Positions 9,644 to 19,530 of a stretch of DNA of 64,000 nucleotides are shown one piece after another. Source of the stretch: Lobosporangium transversale (lineage: Eukaryota > Mortierellomycota > Mortierellomycetes > Mortierellales > Mortierellaceae); assembly GCF_002105155.1 (NCBI RefSeq), contig NW_019029060.1:32538-96537 (forward strand). Reading direction: 5' to 3'. Both the position numbers and the translations under genes were made by a program. Under the pieces are notes generated by a model. It worked only from the letters and a program-made list of their open reading frames with translations. It was not told the DNA's origin and did not search any database. Numbering within the stretch: the first letter of the stretch is position 1; every line of letters begins with the position of its first letter.

Positions 9644-11190
9644 GCAGCGCTTGTGCCCTTGGATCCTAGATGGGAGCAACCTGGAAGACATACTTTATTT
9701 GCTCAAAACCTATTAGCGCTCCTGCTTGTTTCTGATAGCTTTTCACTACTTTGAAATTTTCCTCTCATTTGGACAATTTTTTAACCATCGTTTTTTTTCA
9801 CCTATCAAAACCTCGTATTGCCCCCTTTCGCCCTTATGACTGCTAACATCCGCTCAGGCATACTTCTTATCAAATTGCGGCAGACCTCCTTCGGTGTCTC
9901 CTCCTCCCATATCTGGCTCACTCTTTCCCAGAGTTCCAGCATGCCTTCTGGAATGGTCCCATGTTCGCGAATTTTTTTTTTAAATGATCCCACAAATGCT
10001 CAATAGGGTTTAGGTCTGGTGAATTGGCAGGCCATGTCAGTATTCTACCTGACGCTCTTGTCAACCCAATAGAGGCAAGGTAGGTTGTGACTCTCTTAGC
10101 CGTATGCTTAGAATCATTGTCTTGTTGGAAGATAAATTGCTCTGGATCAATGTTGTACCAATCCACAGTATTCAATAACTCGTCCTGGAGGATACGAATA
10201 TACAGCTCGGAGTCCAGCGTGGAGTCGATCTTGGCCAAGTAGCCTGGCCCATCCCACGTCATGCAGCCCCAAACCATGATCGAACCACCACCATGTTTGA
10301 CTGTGGGCGAAACTAACTTTGGGTCAATATCGGCCGCCTTCACTTTTGGTTCTTTATTTGTTTCCACCCAAACATAGCGCATGCCATCAGAAGATATCCT
10401 ACAAATTTTGGACTCATCGGACCAAGTTACTCGCTTCCAATCAGCTTCGGTCCAGTCTTTGTGCTGGAGAGCAAAGTCCAGTCGAGCTTTCTTTTGACGT
10501 TTTGTTAGCCTAGGCTTCTTGACGGCTTTTTTAGCTTCCATGCCTATATCTCTCAGCGCCCGACGCACCGTATTAGCTGACACTGGATCTTCGTTCTCAT
10601 CGTTATAGAGTCTGGTAGCATGGACAGCTGATGAGACTACACCACGGTGAAGCAACAATCGAATATAATATGCATTCCGGTAATCGAACTTCCGTGGCCG
10701 ACCAGCTCTACTTTTACTCCTGGCAGGCCCTAATGCCTTGGAGATATTATGGACTGAGGACTGGATATGCCTACTTCTGTGGCAACCTGACGGATGGACT
10801 TGTGTTGCTCGAGTAAATGGAGAGCATCCTCAACAACGGAAGCTTTGATTGGCTTCATCTTTGGAGTGTTTAGAAAGAGTAACGTAGACTCCTAGAAGAG
10901 TGTAGGTGAAGAGTATCTACTCAAGTGTGTGGGAGATAATTTGAAAAAAATTCAGCAAAGGTGCGTAAAATAAGTGATGGTTATATAATTGTCCAAATGA
11001 GATTAAATACTTTTGTCAATGAAAAACCATGGTGAATGAGACTAGAGATATTTTAAACTGAACCAGTCCACGTATCATTGGCATACTTGTTTACTCTGAT
11101 AAAAATAAAAGTGCAAGCAACCATCGCTACTATTCTAATCAAGACGGAAAACATGAGCGTGGAACATTTGGACAAATTTGGAAGCCACTG
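9577..11190 (-). mobile_element. Tc1-like element with CAGTGGCTTCCAA termini (1614 bp)
   Basis: Left end CAGTGGCTTCCAATATTGTC at 9577; the right end is the inverted match CAGTGGCTTCCAAATTTGTC reading down from 11190. TA flanks both ends (9575-9576 and 11191-11192). Internal repeats around TCTCATTTGGACAATT occur near 9760-9780 and, inverted, near 10995. The arms differ at several positions and the transposase has frameshifts, so this is an older insertion than the 1603-bp copies. Confidence 0.85.
9805..10858 (-). pseudogene. Tc1-like transposase, frameshifted, DD39E
   Basis: Reads from the Met at 10858 (M-K-P-I-K-A-S-V-V) through a helix-turn-helix. It shifts frame near 10750, then continues GRPRKFDYRN and a long DDE core: Asp in WSDESKICR, Asp in FQQDNDSKH, Glu in PDLNPIEHLW. 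Between the second Asp and the Glu there are 39 residues, five more than the Tc1 norm; the extra residues lie around GLTRASGRI. A second shift occurs in a T-run at about 9968-9980, after which the conserved C-terminus runs to the stop at 9805. Two frameshifts make it non-functional unless they are sequencing errors. Confidence 0.88.
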
Positions 11191-11278
11191 TAGTAAAAGA
11201 AGAAAGGAGAGAAAAGAATAAAAAGAAGAAAAATAAAGAACAAGAAAAAAAAAGAAACAGAGGAAAATAATTTTGGTG

Positions 11279-12366
11279 TTACTGTTGCATTTTTTGAAAT
11301 TCCTCCAGTGCTTCTTTTGCATTAACTAGTGAGGATCTCCGTTCCCATGTTGCTTCTTCGTCAGGATATCCCTTCCATTTCACGAGCCACTTGGGGGTCC
11401 TGCCAAATAGTTTGTAATCCAGAATCTTTTCCACTTCATATTCTTCTTCGCCATCGATTAAATCTGGTGGGGGTCTGGCAGTTGCTCGTTCGCCGAAATT
11501 CTCCGGGGATTCGTGATAATGTCGTAATAAATCTGTATTGAAGACAGGGTGTTGTTTCATGTTCGGAGGTAGCTCGAGCTTGTACGCGTTATCGTTGATC
11601 TTCTCTATGATTTTGAATGGTCCAATGAATTTTGGTTCTAACTTTTTGGAGGGTCGGTTTGCGTGAGCTGCGACAGTGATATGCTCCGTACTCAGTAAGA
11701 CACTATCGCCTACAGTGAACCTGGCGGGTGACCGTGCTTTATCTGCTTGGCGTTTTTGGATGTCCTGAGCTGTCGCTATTGCGTCTTGTGCTTGCGCCAA
11801 CGCAGAGGCTTGAGTGGAAATGAAGGTAGAGATAGCCGGTACATCTGTTGTTGGTGGTTTCAAGAGGGATGATGGGACAATGGGATGATGACCGTGGTTT
11901 AGGAAAAAGGGGGAAAACCCTGTGGAGGGGTTGACGGAGTTGTTGTATGCAAATTCCATCATTGGTAAGAGCAAGTCCCAGTCATTCTGTTTGTACGAGA
12001 CATAAGATCGTAGCATTTCCTCCAGGGTCCTGTTGGCTCGCTCCGTCTGTCCGTCTGTCTGAGGATGGAATGCTGTAGACATATGGAGTTTAGTTCCCAT
12101 GAGCTTCATCAATGTGGTCCAGAAGTGTCCCGTGAATCTTGAGTCTCTGTCCGATACAATAGCTCGTGGCATGCCATGGAGTCGGAAGACATTATTGAAG
12201 AAGAGTCGCGCGATATCTGAAGCAGTGTCCGTTGTATGGCTAGGGCAGAAGTGGACTTGTTTGGATAACTTGTCTACGAATACAGTTATGGCATTGAACC
12301 CTCGGTTCGTCTTGGGTAAAGGGCCAATGAAGTCCATGGTAACAGTTTCCCATCGTTCAAGAGGTA
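11279..12366 (-). pseudogene. Ty3/Gypsy integrase with chromodomain, 5'-truncated
   Basis: Minus-strand polyprotein C-terminus of a chromovirus-type fungal LTR retrotransposon. The integrase catalytic core starts at ERWETVTMDFIGPLP, with Asp of MDF, Asp of VSDRDSRF and Glu in TDGQTERANRTLEE forming the DDE triad. A GPY/F-like segment follows (KFIGPFKIIEKINDNAYKL). A chromodomain closes it (YEVEKILDYKLFGRTP, then WLVKWKGYPDEEATWE). The apparent Met start upstream comes from a Tc1 terminal repeat that begins at 12367. True homology begins after the TA at 12365-12366, so protease, RT and RNase H are missing. The frame itself is unbroken to the stop at 11279. Confidence 0.92.
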
Positions 12367-13105
12367 CAGTGGTCATCAAAAGTCATTCAATGAATTAGGA
12401 ATTTCGACATTCTCATTCCTTTCTCCAATTTGATCTTGCTTGTCACTAATGAAACTTACGTAGCGAGTTCGACCATCGACAATGTCACTCCTACTACAAT
12501 GTCAATGAGCTCCTGTTGCTAATTGAAAATTTAGATGAATGCCGATTATTGGCATCTCATTGAATGACATTTGAAGAAAATCAGGAGCTTTGCTTTATTT
12601 GTTTTTTTTTCTGTTCTTCAGTAATGTGTACGACCTCCTTTCTTGCGATGTAGCTCCTCTACCCTTCGTGGCATACTTTCATATAGCTCATCAAGGAAGT
12701 CAGGTGGAATAGATGTCCAGATATCCTGTAGTCTTTCCCATAGTTCATCCAGATCCTTTGGTACCTTCTCATATCCCTTGAGCCGATGATCCATGTAGGC
12801 CCATACATTCTCGATAGGGTTGAGGTCAGGAAAATTTGGAGGCTACTCCAAAGTGGTAATGTGTGACTTAATAAAGAACTCTTTAACCATCCTACTCGAA
12901 TGAACACTTGCATTGTCCTGCTGAAAAATTGACTTTTCAGGGTCCTGGCCATACCACTTCCATGAGCCGAGGACATAATCTTGTAGAACATCAACATATA
13001 AAGAGGAATCAACCGTGACAGGGATCCTGCAACCATCGCCTACACCATGATAAGTGATACAGCCCCACCACATAAGTTTGTTATGTGCTCCCCTTGATCT
13101 CTCTC
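12367..13105 (-). mobile_element. Tc1-like element, 3' half, interrupted by hAT
   Basis: Terminus CAGTGGTCATCAAAAGTCATTC starts right after TA at 12365-12366. A related inverted segment (TCATTGAATGACATTTGAAG) lies near 12555-12580, giving a subterminal inverted structure. The transposase C-terminal half follows on the minus strand until 13105, where a hAT terminus begins. The other end is not in the window. Confidence 0.8.
12618..13105 (-). pseudogene. Tc1-like transposase C-terminal half with nonsense codon
   Basis: Residues from about the middle of the DDE core (LMWWGCITYHGVGDGCR) through Asp in FQQDNASVH to Glu in PDLNPIENVW and the C-terminus ending GGRTHY. The spacing between the second Asp and the Glu is 34 residues. 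The conserved Trp of the E-W-P motif is replaced by TAG near 12845, so the frame is broken. It resembles the intact 343-aa transposase but is a different family. Confidence 0.85.
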
Positions 13106-14411
13106 CAGTGCTCCTAATCGGTACATTCGATTCAATACACCTTCGAACCGAAATCGAATTGACCAAGGTAAGGTTCATATCGAATCGAAACCGAATGAAT
13201 ATATATTGTCGAAACCGAATCGAATGTGTCGAATATTCGATGCATTCGGTAAACCGAATCATTCGGTGCCTCGATTGTACCGATTCAATTCATTTGATAT
13301 ACCGAGTCATTCGGTACATTGATAAACCGATTAAAATTTTTATAAATTTTTTCTCACGGCACTCTTAATCAAAATGTGGATTTTAATCGTGGATTAAGAA
13401 AAATATTACCATGAAGATAAGGTTAAAACACATGTTTATAGAAAATAAAGCCTAACAACGAGTGCGAGATATCTGGTGCGTTATACTTAAATACTCAACT
13501 GCGGCATCAGGACAACAAATGTGTTTGCATTCGCTTCAGTTCGCCTCATTTCCTTTCCTTTTCCTTTTTTTTTTTTTTTTTCTCTCTTTTCCGCTCCATA
13601 TTTTGCTTAGCCAGTTTAATGATATCACAGCGACGGTGTCTTCTAGCCTGGGATACCCGACAATCAACAGAGCCATGTCTGCTTACAACAACATGATCGA
13701 CCACCTAGAAGATTATATTGAAAAAGAAGAGGATCCTCCACTAAAAAACGCAGCAGGTCAAGGGTTAAAGAAGCTTTTGCGTTATTATTCTAAAACTGAT
13801 TCCTCAGCGGTCTATGCCGTCGCCACTGCTATGGACCCGAGGATGCGGTTTGACTGGTGGGAAGCTAACGAATGGGGTGAATATATTCAAAGCAGCCAAG
13901 ACATGGTAACGAAGGTCTGGGAAGATGAATATAAGGGCAAAGAAGAAATGGAGATGAGACGCTATGGTATCAAGAAAAAAGGTGGAGAGCTTGAATTATA
14001 CGTTCGAGAAGGAAGTTCTCTAGTTGCTAGTAAACATGAGCCTCCAGAGTTAGTGTACTGGCGATCACAAAAGGAGCGCTTGCCCAATTTGGCGAATATG
14101 GCAAAGGACTATCTTGCAGTCCCTGTGACATCAACCCCGGCAGAAAGATGCTTTTCGCAAGCCAAGTTCTTCCTGCCACCTGAAAGAAATAGCCTTAGCC
14201 CTACGACGATCCAGCGCTTGGTCATCCTGGACTCTTGGATGAAATTCTCCCATAAATTAGTTGCTATAGTTCTGTATACATTCGTTATAAGTGATAAGTC
14301 AAAATTTAAATATATTTCCAACATTTGAACGTTAGTTGAATGTACCGTGGCGCATCAAATTGTGTAAGCCCATTCTAACCTGTCAAGTTTTTTATTCAAA
14401 AAGCCGATATA
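13106..14411 (+). mobile_element. hAT transposon, internally deleted (copy 2)
   Basis: Starts with the same terminus and 487-bp leader as the copy at 4305. After 13592 it jumps to the C-terminal part of a hAT transposase, so the middle of the element has been lost. The left flank is TCTCTCTC (13098-13105). No matching 3' terminus or duplicate of that flank is seen before the Tc1 element at 14412, so the 3' boundary is arbitrary. Confidence 0.75.
13593..14328 (+). pseudogene. hAT transposase C-terminal half
   Basis: An open frame encodes the second half of a hAT transposase. It has the conserved pre-dimerisation region (AMSAYNNMIDHLEDY, YAVATAMDPRMRFDWWE) and the hATC dimerisation motif (LAVPVTSTPAERCFSQA, followed by PPERNSLSPTTIQRL). 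The frame itself extends upstream to 13462 through non-coding leader sequence, which is not expected to be coding. There is no BED finger and no first catalytic region, so the protein cannot be active alone. Confidence 0.85.
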
Positions 14412-16014
14412 TGGTGCGTGCCAAAACTGATGCAATAATTTGCATTTTTTAACATTCATTCCTCATTCTCCTTTTCCTTTCTAATGATCTTCCCTACCAT
14501 CACCGCTTCTCATTCTCATTTGTCTCACCTTCGTAGACTGTCATCGCTGTTCTCATCAATGACGCAATTAGCGAATAATCGCCATTTGTATAGTCATGTC
14601 TCATTGCATCAGTTTTGGTAAAAAGTACATGTCAGGTTTGTCCATCCCTTACTTCTTTCTTATTCTTTATTCTTTCTTTATAGCACCATCACCACTGATA
14701 CACCAAGCGACACTCTACATATCTGCCATATCTTTATCATAACATGAAATCATTATCCAAATCAACTATCCAAAATGCAACTGCTCTACTTCATCAGGGA
14801 AAGTCTTCCAGAGAAGTGTCAAAGAGTTTAGGGATATCTGTTACCTCAGCTCAAAGGATTAGGAAAAGAGGCAAAGAAAGTATTCCAGTGCTGAGAGGGG
14901 GCCGACCCTGCAAAGTTACTAAGAAAACGAAACAGCTTTTATCAAGATTTTTTGACATGGGTGTATTGGAGACCCTAAAAGATGGCCAACAACTTGTTCA
15001 ATTGAGGGAAGGAGTGCAGGTTAGTAAATCGAGCATCAGGAGGTTCCTTATGCAGGATGATATGGGGGCATATGTAAAACAGAAGCAGCCTGATCTGACG
15101 AAGAAGCAAATCTATGCTCGATATAATTTTGCAAAGGATCACTTGGACTGGACTCTAGAAGACTGGAAGAACGTCATGTTCTCAGATGAGACCATCTTTA
15201 GCAGAGTTGGGTCCTGCGGAAGAAAGTACTACTACAAGCATCGATGGGATAAAACTCTACGAGCACATCATATCAAAAAGACAAGGCAAGGTGGCGGAGG
15301 GAAAATGATGTTCTGGGGTTGTATAACTTACTACGGACCAGGCGATGGCTGCTGGCTCCAAGAGAAGGTGGATTCGGTAACATACGTCGACGTTCTCAAG
15401 GATTATATCTTTAAGTCCAGGGATTACTACTTGATGGATAAGGACAAATTTATATTTCAGCAGGACAATGCTAGGATTCATACCGGAAGAATAGCAATGA
15501 CCTATATCCAAAAGTCTAAGATACCTCTCATGGAATGGCCAGCAAACTCTCCTGACATCAACCCAATAGAAAACATATGGGTATACATGAAGGTGCAGTT
15601 GGATCATTATCCAGACAAGGCAAAGAATATGGAGGATCTCTGGGAGAGAGTCCAAGACGTATGGACACATATCCCTCCTGAATTCTTACACAAACTATAC
15701 TGCGGTATGCCGAAGAGGATGAGGGAGTTATATAAGGCTAAAGGAGGGAACATCGTTAGGGGAAAGGAGAAGTAACAGGAATAAATAAAAACAAGAAGTT
15801 GTTAATTGCCATAATAGATGCAATGAGATGCTGAAAGCAAATTGCAATTAAATGCTAATTAGGCCACTGATGGCGATGACGATGAGACTCCATGGAGGTG
15901 AGACAAATGAGAATGAGAAACGGTGGTGGCAGGGAAGATCATAAAGAGGAAGAAGGAGAATGAGGAATGAATGTTGAAAAATGCAATTTATTGCATCAGT
16001 TTTGGCACGCACTA
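14412..16014 (+). mobile_element. Intact 1603-bp Tc1-like element (copy 2)
   Basis: Flanked by TA at 14410-14411 and 16015-16016. Same length, termini and transposase as the 6831-8433 copy, in the opposite orientation. The inner inverted copy of the terminal 16-mer lies at 14603-14618; the outer copy lies at 14421-14436. By eye the arms of the two copies agree throughout. Confidence 0.93.
14744..15775 (+). CDS. Tc1-like transposase, intact (343 aa)
   Basis: Identical in sequence to the protein at 7070-8101: helix-turn-helix N-terminus, then a DDE core with DD34E spacing. The Met at 14744 is the first after the left arm, directly after a CAT-rich leader. No frameshift or stop is present. With both terminal repeats intact this is the best candidate for an autonomous element in the window. 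Confidence 0.93.
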   Translation: MKSLSKSTIQNATALLHQGKSSREVSKSLGISVTSAQRIRKRGKESIPVLRGGRPCKVTKKTKQLLSRFFDMGVLETLKDGQQLVQLREGVQVSKSSIRRFLMQDDMGAYVKQKQPDLTKKQIYARYNFAKDHLDWTLEDWKNVMFSDETIFSRVGSCGRKYYYKHRWDKTLRAHHIKKTRQGGGGKMMFWGCITYYGPGDGCWLQEKVDSVTYVDVLKDYIFKSRDYYLMDKDKFIFQQDNARIHTGRIAMTYIQKSKIPLMEWPANSPDINPIENIWVYMKVQLDHYPDKAKNMEDLWERVQDVWTHIPPEFLHKLYCGMPKRMRELYKAKGGNIVRGKEK

Positions 16015-16066
16015 TAGATGAACGGCACTGTATGAGTGTTGTATGCATACACGGTTTCTAGGAATG

Positions 16067-16097
<31 letters not shown>

Positions 16098-16220
16098 TAC
16101 ATGGGAATGAATCATTGATTCGGTTTTGCATGTTAGTGTATCCCTTATCAATAATTTGTGGCTTGCACATGCCACAGGAATGTCATACTTAATCATTGGT
16201 GTCCGATCATACTGCAAAGC

Positions 16221-16680
16221 TAGGCTCGTCACCAGCCTGAGGACGAAATTCAAGTGCACATGCACGTGCTGAAAGGCAAATGTGGCTTGCTCTTACAGAC
16301 TCTCTCTCAGGCCGGGGACCGTGTGAAGCACGCTACTGTTTTTCTTGCTCTCATTTCACAGTCTCATTTATTCATCCGATTATCACTACGAAATTTACCT
16401 CTCATCATTCTCATCTTTAAAAAAATATAGAGAAATTAAAAGAAATAAATAAAAAAGAAAAAAAAAGTTATTCCCTGTGGTTAAAATGACAGAAAAAAAA
16501 AAAAAAAGAGCCTTTTCCAGCGGTGTGTTTGACTTGGAAATTTTTTCAAATTTAAAAAAGAGGCCTCCAGCCAAAATGTCAAGTTTGGTCCTGAGAGAGA
16601 GTCTGTAAGAGCAAGCCACATTTGCCTTTCAGCACGTGCATGTGCACTTGAACTTCGTCCTCAGGCTGGTGACGAGCCTA
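16221..16680. mobile_element. 460-bp Mutator-like MITE with 9-bp TSD
   Basis: Terminal inverted repeats of about 91 bp starting TAGGCTCGTCACCAGCCTGA differ at a single position (AAATTC versus AAGTTC). The flanks are a perfect 9-bp duplication, CTGCAAAGC, at 16212-16220 and 16681-16689. Long inverted repeats plus a 9-bp duplication are the hallmark of Mutator-like elements. The core (about 16320-16570) is AT-rich with A-runs and no coding potential, so it is non-autonomous. The near-identity of the arms suggests a recent insertion. Confidence 0.9.
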
Positions 16681-16719
16681 CTGCAAAGCCATTCGACCGC
16701 ATTGGGGCCTACAACAAAC

Positions 16720-17400
16720 CTGCTTTCACTGTTATTGTGGTAGCCTCCTCAAAGTAGGGAACATGACAGAAAACGCGACAAAAGAATTCAGGTCTTCGTA
16801 TGGCGTGTTCTCAATATTGCCTAAGGTTAGGCTCCATAATGACAGGTACTTGACGGCCTTCAGGCATGATACCCTCAAGTAGCGGAACCTTAGCAGCTAG
16901 CTGCTCTTGAAGTAATCTTCTCTCTTCCTCCCCATCGCATGCCGGTACGAAGCCTGGAGGAACATCCTTAGTACACAAGAAACTCATAAAAAAAAAATAG
17001 AATAGAGAGTTAGAAAGTAGAGAGTAGAGAAGTAAAAGGAAATAAGCACCACAGCTCAATTCTACTTGCAGATTGAACAACGGGAATATCCTGGCCTGAC
17101 ATACATATTTTCTTCCAATTGGTCATATGCATCCATATCATCGAAATCCAGTTAAGGTAGCTCCTCCTCATATTCACTATCATTGCAAAATATAGAAAAA
17201 ATAGAGAAATAGAAAAAATAAGAAAAAACAAGAAAAAAAATAAAAAAATAAAAAAAAATAAAAATAAGCTCGCCGTTGAGCTAGCTCCTGGTCGTTAATA
17301 AAAAAGATACTCACTTCACAACGTTCGCCGAACTCCAGTCATGCCAAAGCTCACTTGATTGATAATGTTGCAGAAAGTAAAGGCGTTAATGTTTTGTTTT
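16720..17400 (-). pseudogene. Decayed intron-containing gene, unrecognised
   Basis: Exon-like blocks on the minus strand are separated by apparent introns. A block near 17350-17310 (WHDWSSANVV) ends at a GTGAGT donor. A block at about 17180-17065 (EYEEELP, then LDFDDMDAYDQLEE and PGYSRCSICK) has an internal TAA. A block at 16990-16813 (DVPPGFVPACDGEEERRLL) ends in TGA, beyond which further protein-like sequence continues. The style of the acidic and Cys-containing segments is protein-like, but I do not recognise the family. At least two stops make it a pseudogene. Confidence 0.35.
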
Positions 17401-18441
17401 AATTCCAAGAAACAAAATTGCTGATACTGGAGTTACTTACTCGCTAACATTATCAAAATTCCAACCGAAGGACCCTCTTAGTAAAGTAGGCAACAAAATA
17501 AAGCGGGTGCACAACAAAACATAAAGGATACAATAAATAAATAAATTATTGAGTGCAATGCATCACTGTCAACAAGATTACAAAGGTAGTGCCATACTCA
17601 GGGCGAGCTTCTTGCCAAAGGCCAGACGAATCCCTTTCATCGCCAGAACCAAACAAAACATGGTCCGCTTCTCCAGACCAAGGGGCATATCTGACGAAGG
17701 AAGTCCAGAGCGAGGTGACAATGGAAAATCATACGTGACAATGTTACAAGATGTGTTTTCAAAGGGAAAGAGATGAGTAAAGAAGCGAAGGATTTTCAAG
17801 AAAGAAAATTAAATGCGTAATGAAACAATATGTGATTTCAAAGATAGAGATGTGTAAAGGAAGAAGATTTTTTAAAAAAGTCTTTGAGTGTGGTTTCCCT
17901 CTATTGTGGCAAAAGTTTTTATCGACTAATTGAGAACCACTGATGCTTTTGCAAGTGTCCAATTTCACTGATCAGGCCAGTGATGTCAATGAGACGACAA
18001 AAAATAAAAAAAAAACTGTAAGCTTATTCATCTCAAAGCGCTTGATTGGCAAATGTTCAGTAATGAAGGTACTAAAGGAAAGCGCTTTCGAACAATGAGG
18101 GTGGAGGCACTAAAAAAACAGAAGCAATAATGGTGATGGTGCCAATAAAAAAAAACTTCTTTCTTTTCGAAATCGATTTCTTGAACCTCGCTGCTCCAGG
18201 GCGCGCTCCTCCCCTGCACCTCTTCAATGGCTCCTATGGTATGGTGCAATGCAATGTAACTAGTAGGCATCAATCATTGAGTCGCAAAAAAGAAAAAAAA
18301 ATTACATTCACTATTTTTCTGGTACCTCTTCCCAACCCCCCTTCCCAAGCTCTTCCGCCCCATCCTCCACCTCGCCCTCCGCTCCTCCGACTGTTGCCGG
18401 TAGTTCCTGTTTGTATTCGTCAACAAGGTAGGATCACATTG
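17401..18441. other. Non-coding spacer
   Basis: Short open frames only, with no recognisable protein on either strand. A GC-richer segment at 18180-18260 and a pyrimidine-rich stretch at 18300-18400 stand out from the AT-rich surroundings. Confidence 0.4.
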
Positions 18442-18971
18442 TTAGTGATGTACACTTTCATTTTGCTCACGTGGAATATAGCCTTTTCCTTTATTCATTA
18501 CCTTTGTCTCTCTCTTCTTGGCCGTGTTTGTGGATGACGATGACGGGTTTCCGGCTAAGGAAGCCGGGTTTGATGGCTGACCGTATGTTTTCATTGGCAA
18601 ATAGTCGACGACATCTAGCTCTCTCGCGTTATCCTGCGTGGCAGGCTTGCACTCGCTGATGACCAAACGCACTCTCACCCCGCTCATACCTTTGTAAATG
18701 GTATAGGATGTGACATGGTAGTCTCCCTTGACAAGCAACCACATGTTCTCCGCATCGCCCGACAGCACTGAGCCGCATACTGATAAAAGGGGCTTTGTCG
18801 TCGCGTCGCCACATTCTCGCCTGTCAACGGAATCTTGAAGTAGACTCTCTGTCCTTCGTGGATGGTAAAGGCATTGAAGGTGGTGGTATCAAAGCTGTCC
18901 TTGTCACTGCGTTTGAAGACTGTGACAGGAAGGTACTCAGAATTACAAATAGGAAGAACTATTGGTGCCAT
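18442..18971 (-). pseudogene. Frameshifted gene of unknown family
   Basis: The Met at 18971 opens M-A-P-I-V-L-P-I-C-N-S and continues about 65 residues (including TTTFNAFTIHEGQRVYFKIP). Near 18780 the frame must shift by one to join LSGDAENMWLLVKGDYHVTS, which continues to a Ser/Lys-rich tail ending at 18442. Both halves look like one small beta-rich protein of about 170 residues. I do not recognise the family. A tiny intron could replace the frameshift, but no good GT/AG pair is visible. Confidence 0.4.
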
Positions 18972-19530
18972 TTGAAGGACCGGAAAGGGAAAGACGATGA
19001 AATAAAAAAAAAGAATAAAGAAAAAAAAAAAGTTTAAATAAAGGACAAGAGAAGGAGGAAAAGAAACTGAAAAAATGAAAAAGGTCAAGATAATTTTTTT
19101 TTTAAAGTGGGTTCTTTGAAAAATCGCGCCCCTTCGGTCAGCTGGGACCTGGACTTTAAAGAGATTGTATAAATGCAACATAATGAGTATGTGAGTATCG
19201 ATAATTAGGTCACATTCATTCTTTTGACAACCATGACAACATCATCCTAACCATCACGATTAAACTTACCTCAAGGTCTACCAGGTAAACGCCAGCAGAA
19301 CGACCTCAGCAGGACGTCAAAGCGCGTTTTACGTTGCAGTTCGTTTGGTATCGCGTGAGATTGAAAACCTGAAGTACAGAAATCATAGAGAGATGGTTAA
19401 AAGAAAGTTAATGAAGAATAGAAGCTTTGTCTTTTATAGACAACGTCCTTGAAGTCTTTACCACTCCGCATAAAAGCTTACTTAATTACTAAAATGCAGG
19501 CCTCGCCATTGATCGGCTTTTGATATTTTA
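18972..19530. other. Non-coding spacer
   Basis: AT-rich, with a stretch of A-runs at 19000-19110. No gene or repeat is recognised. Confidence 0.35.
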
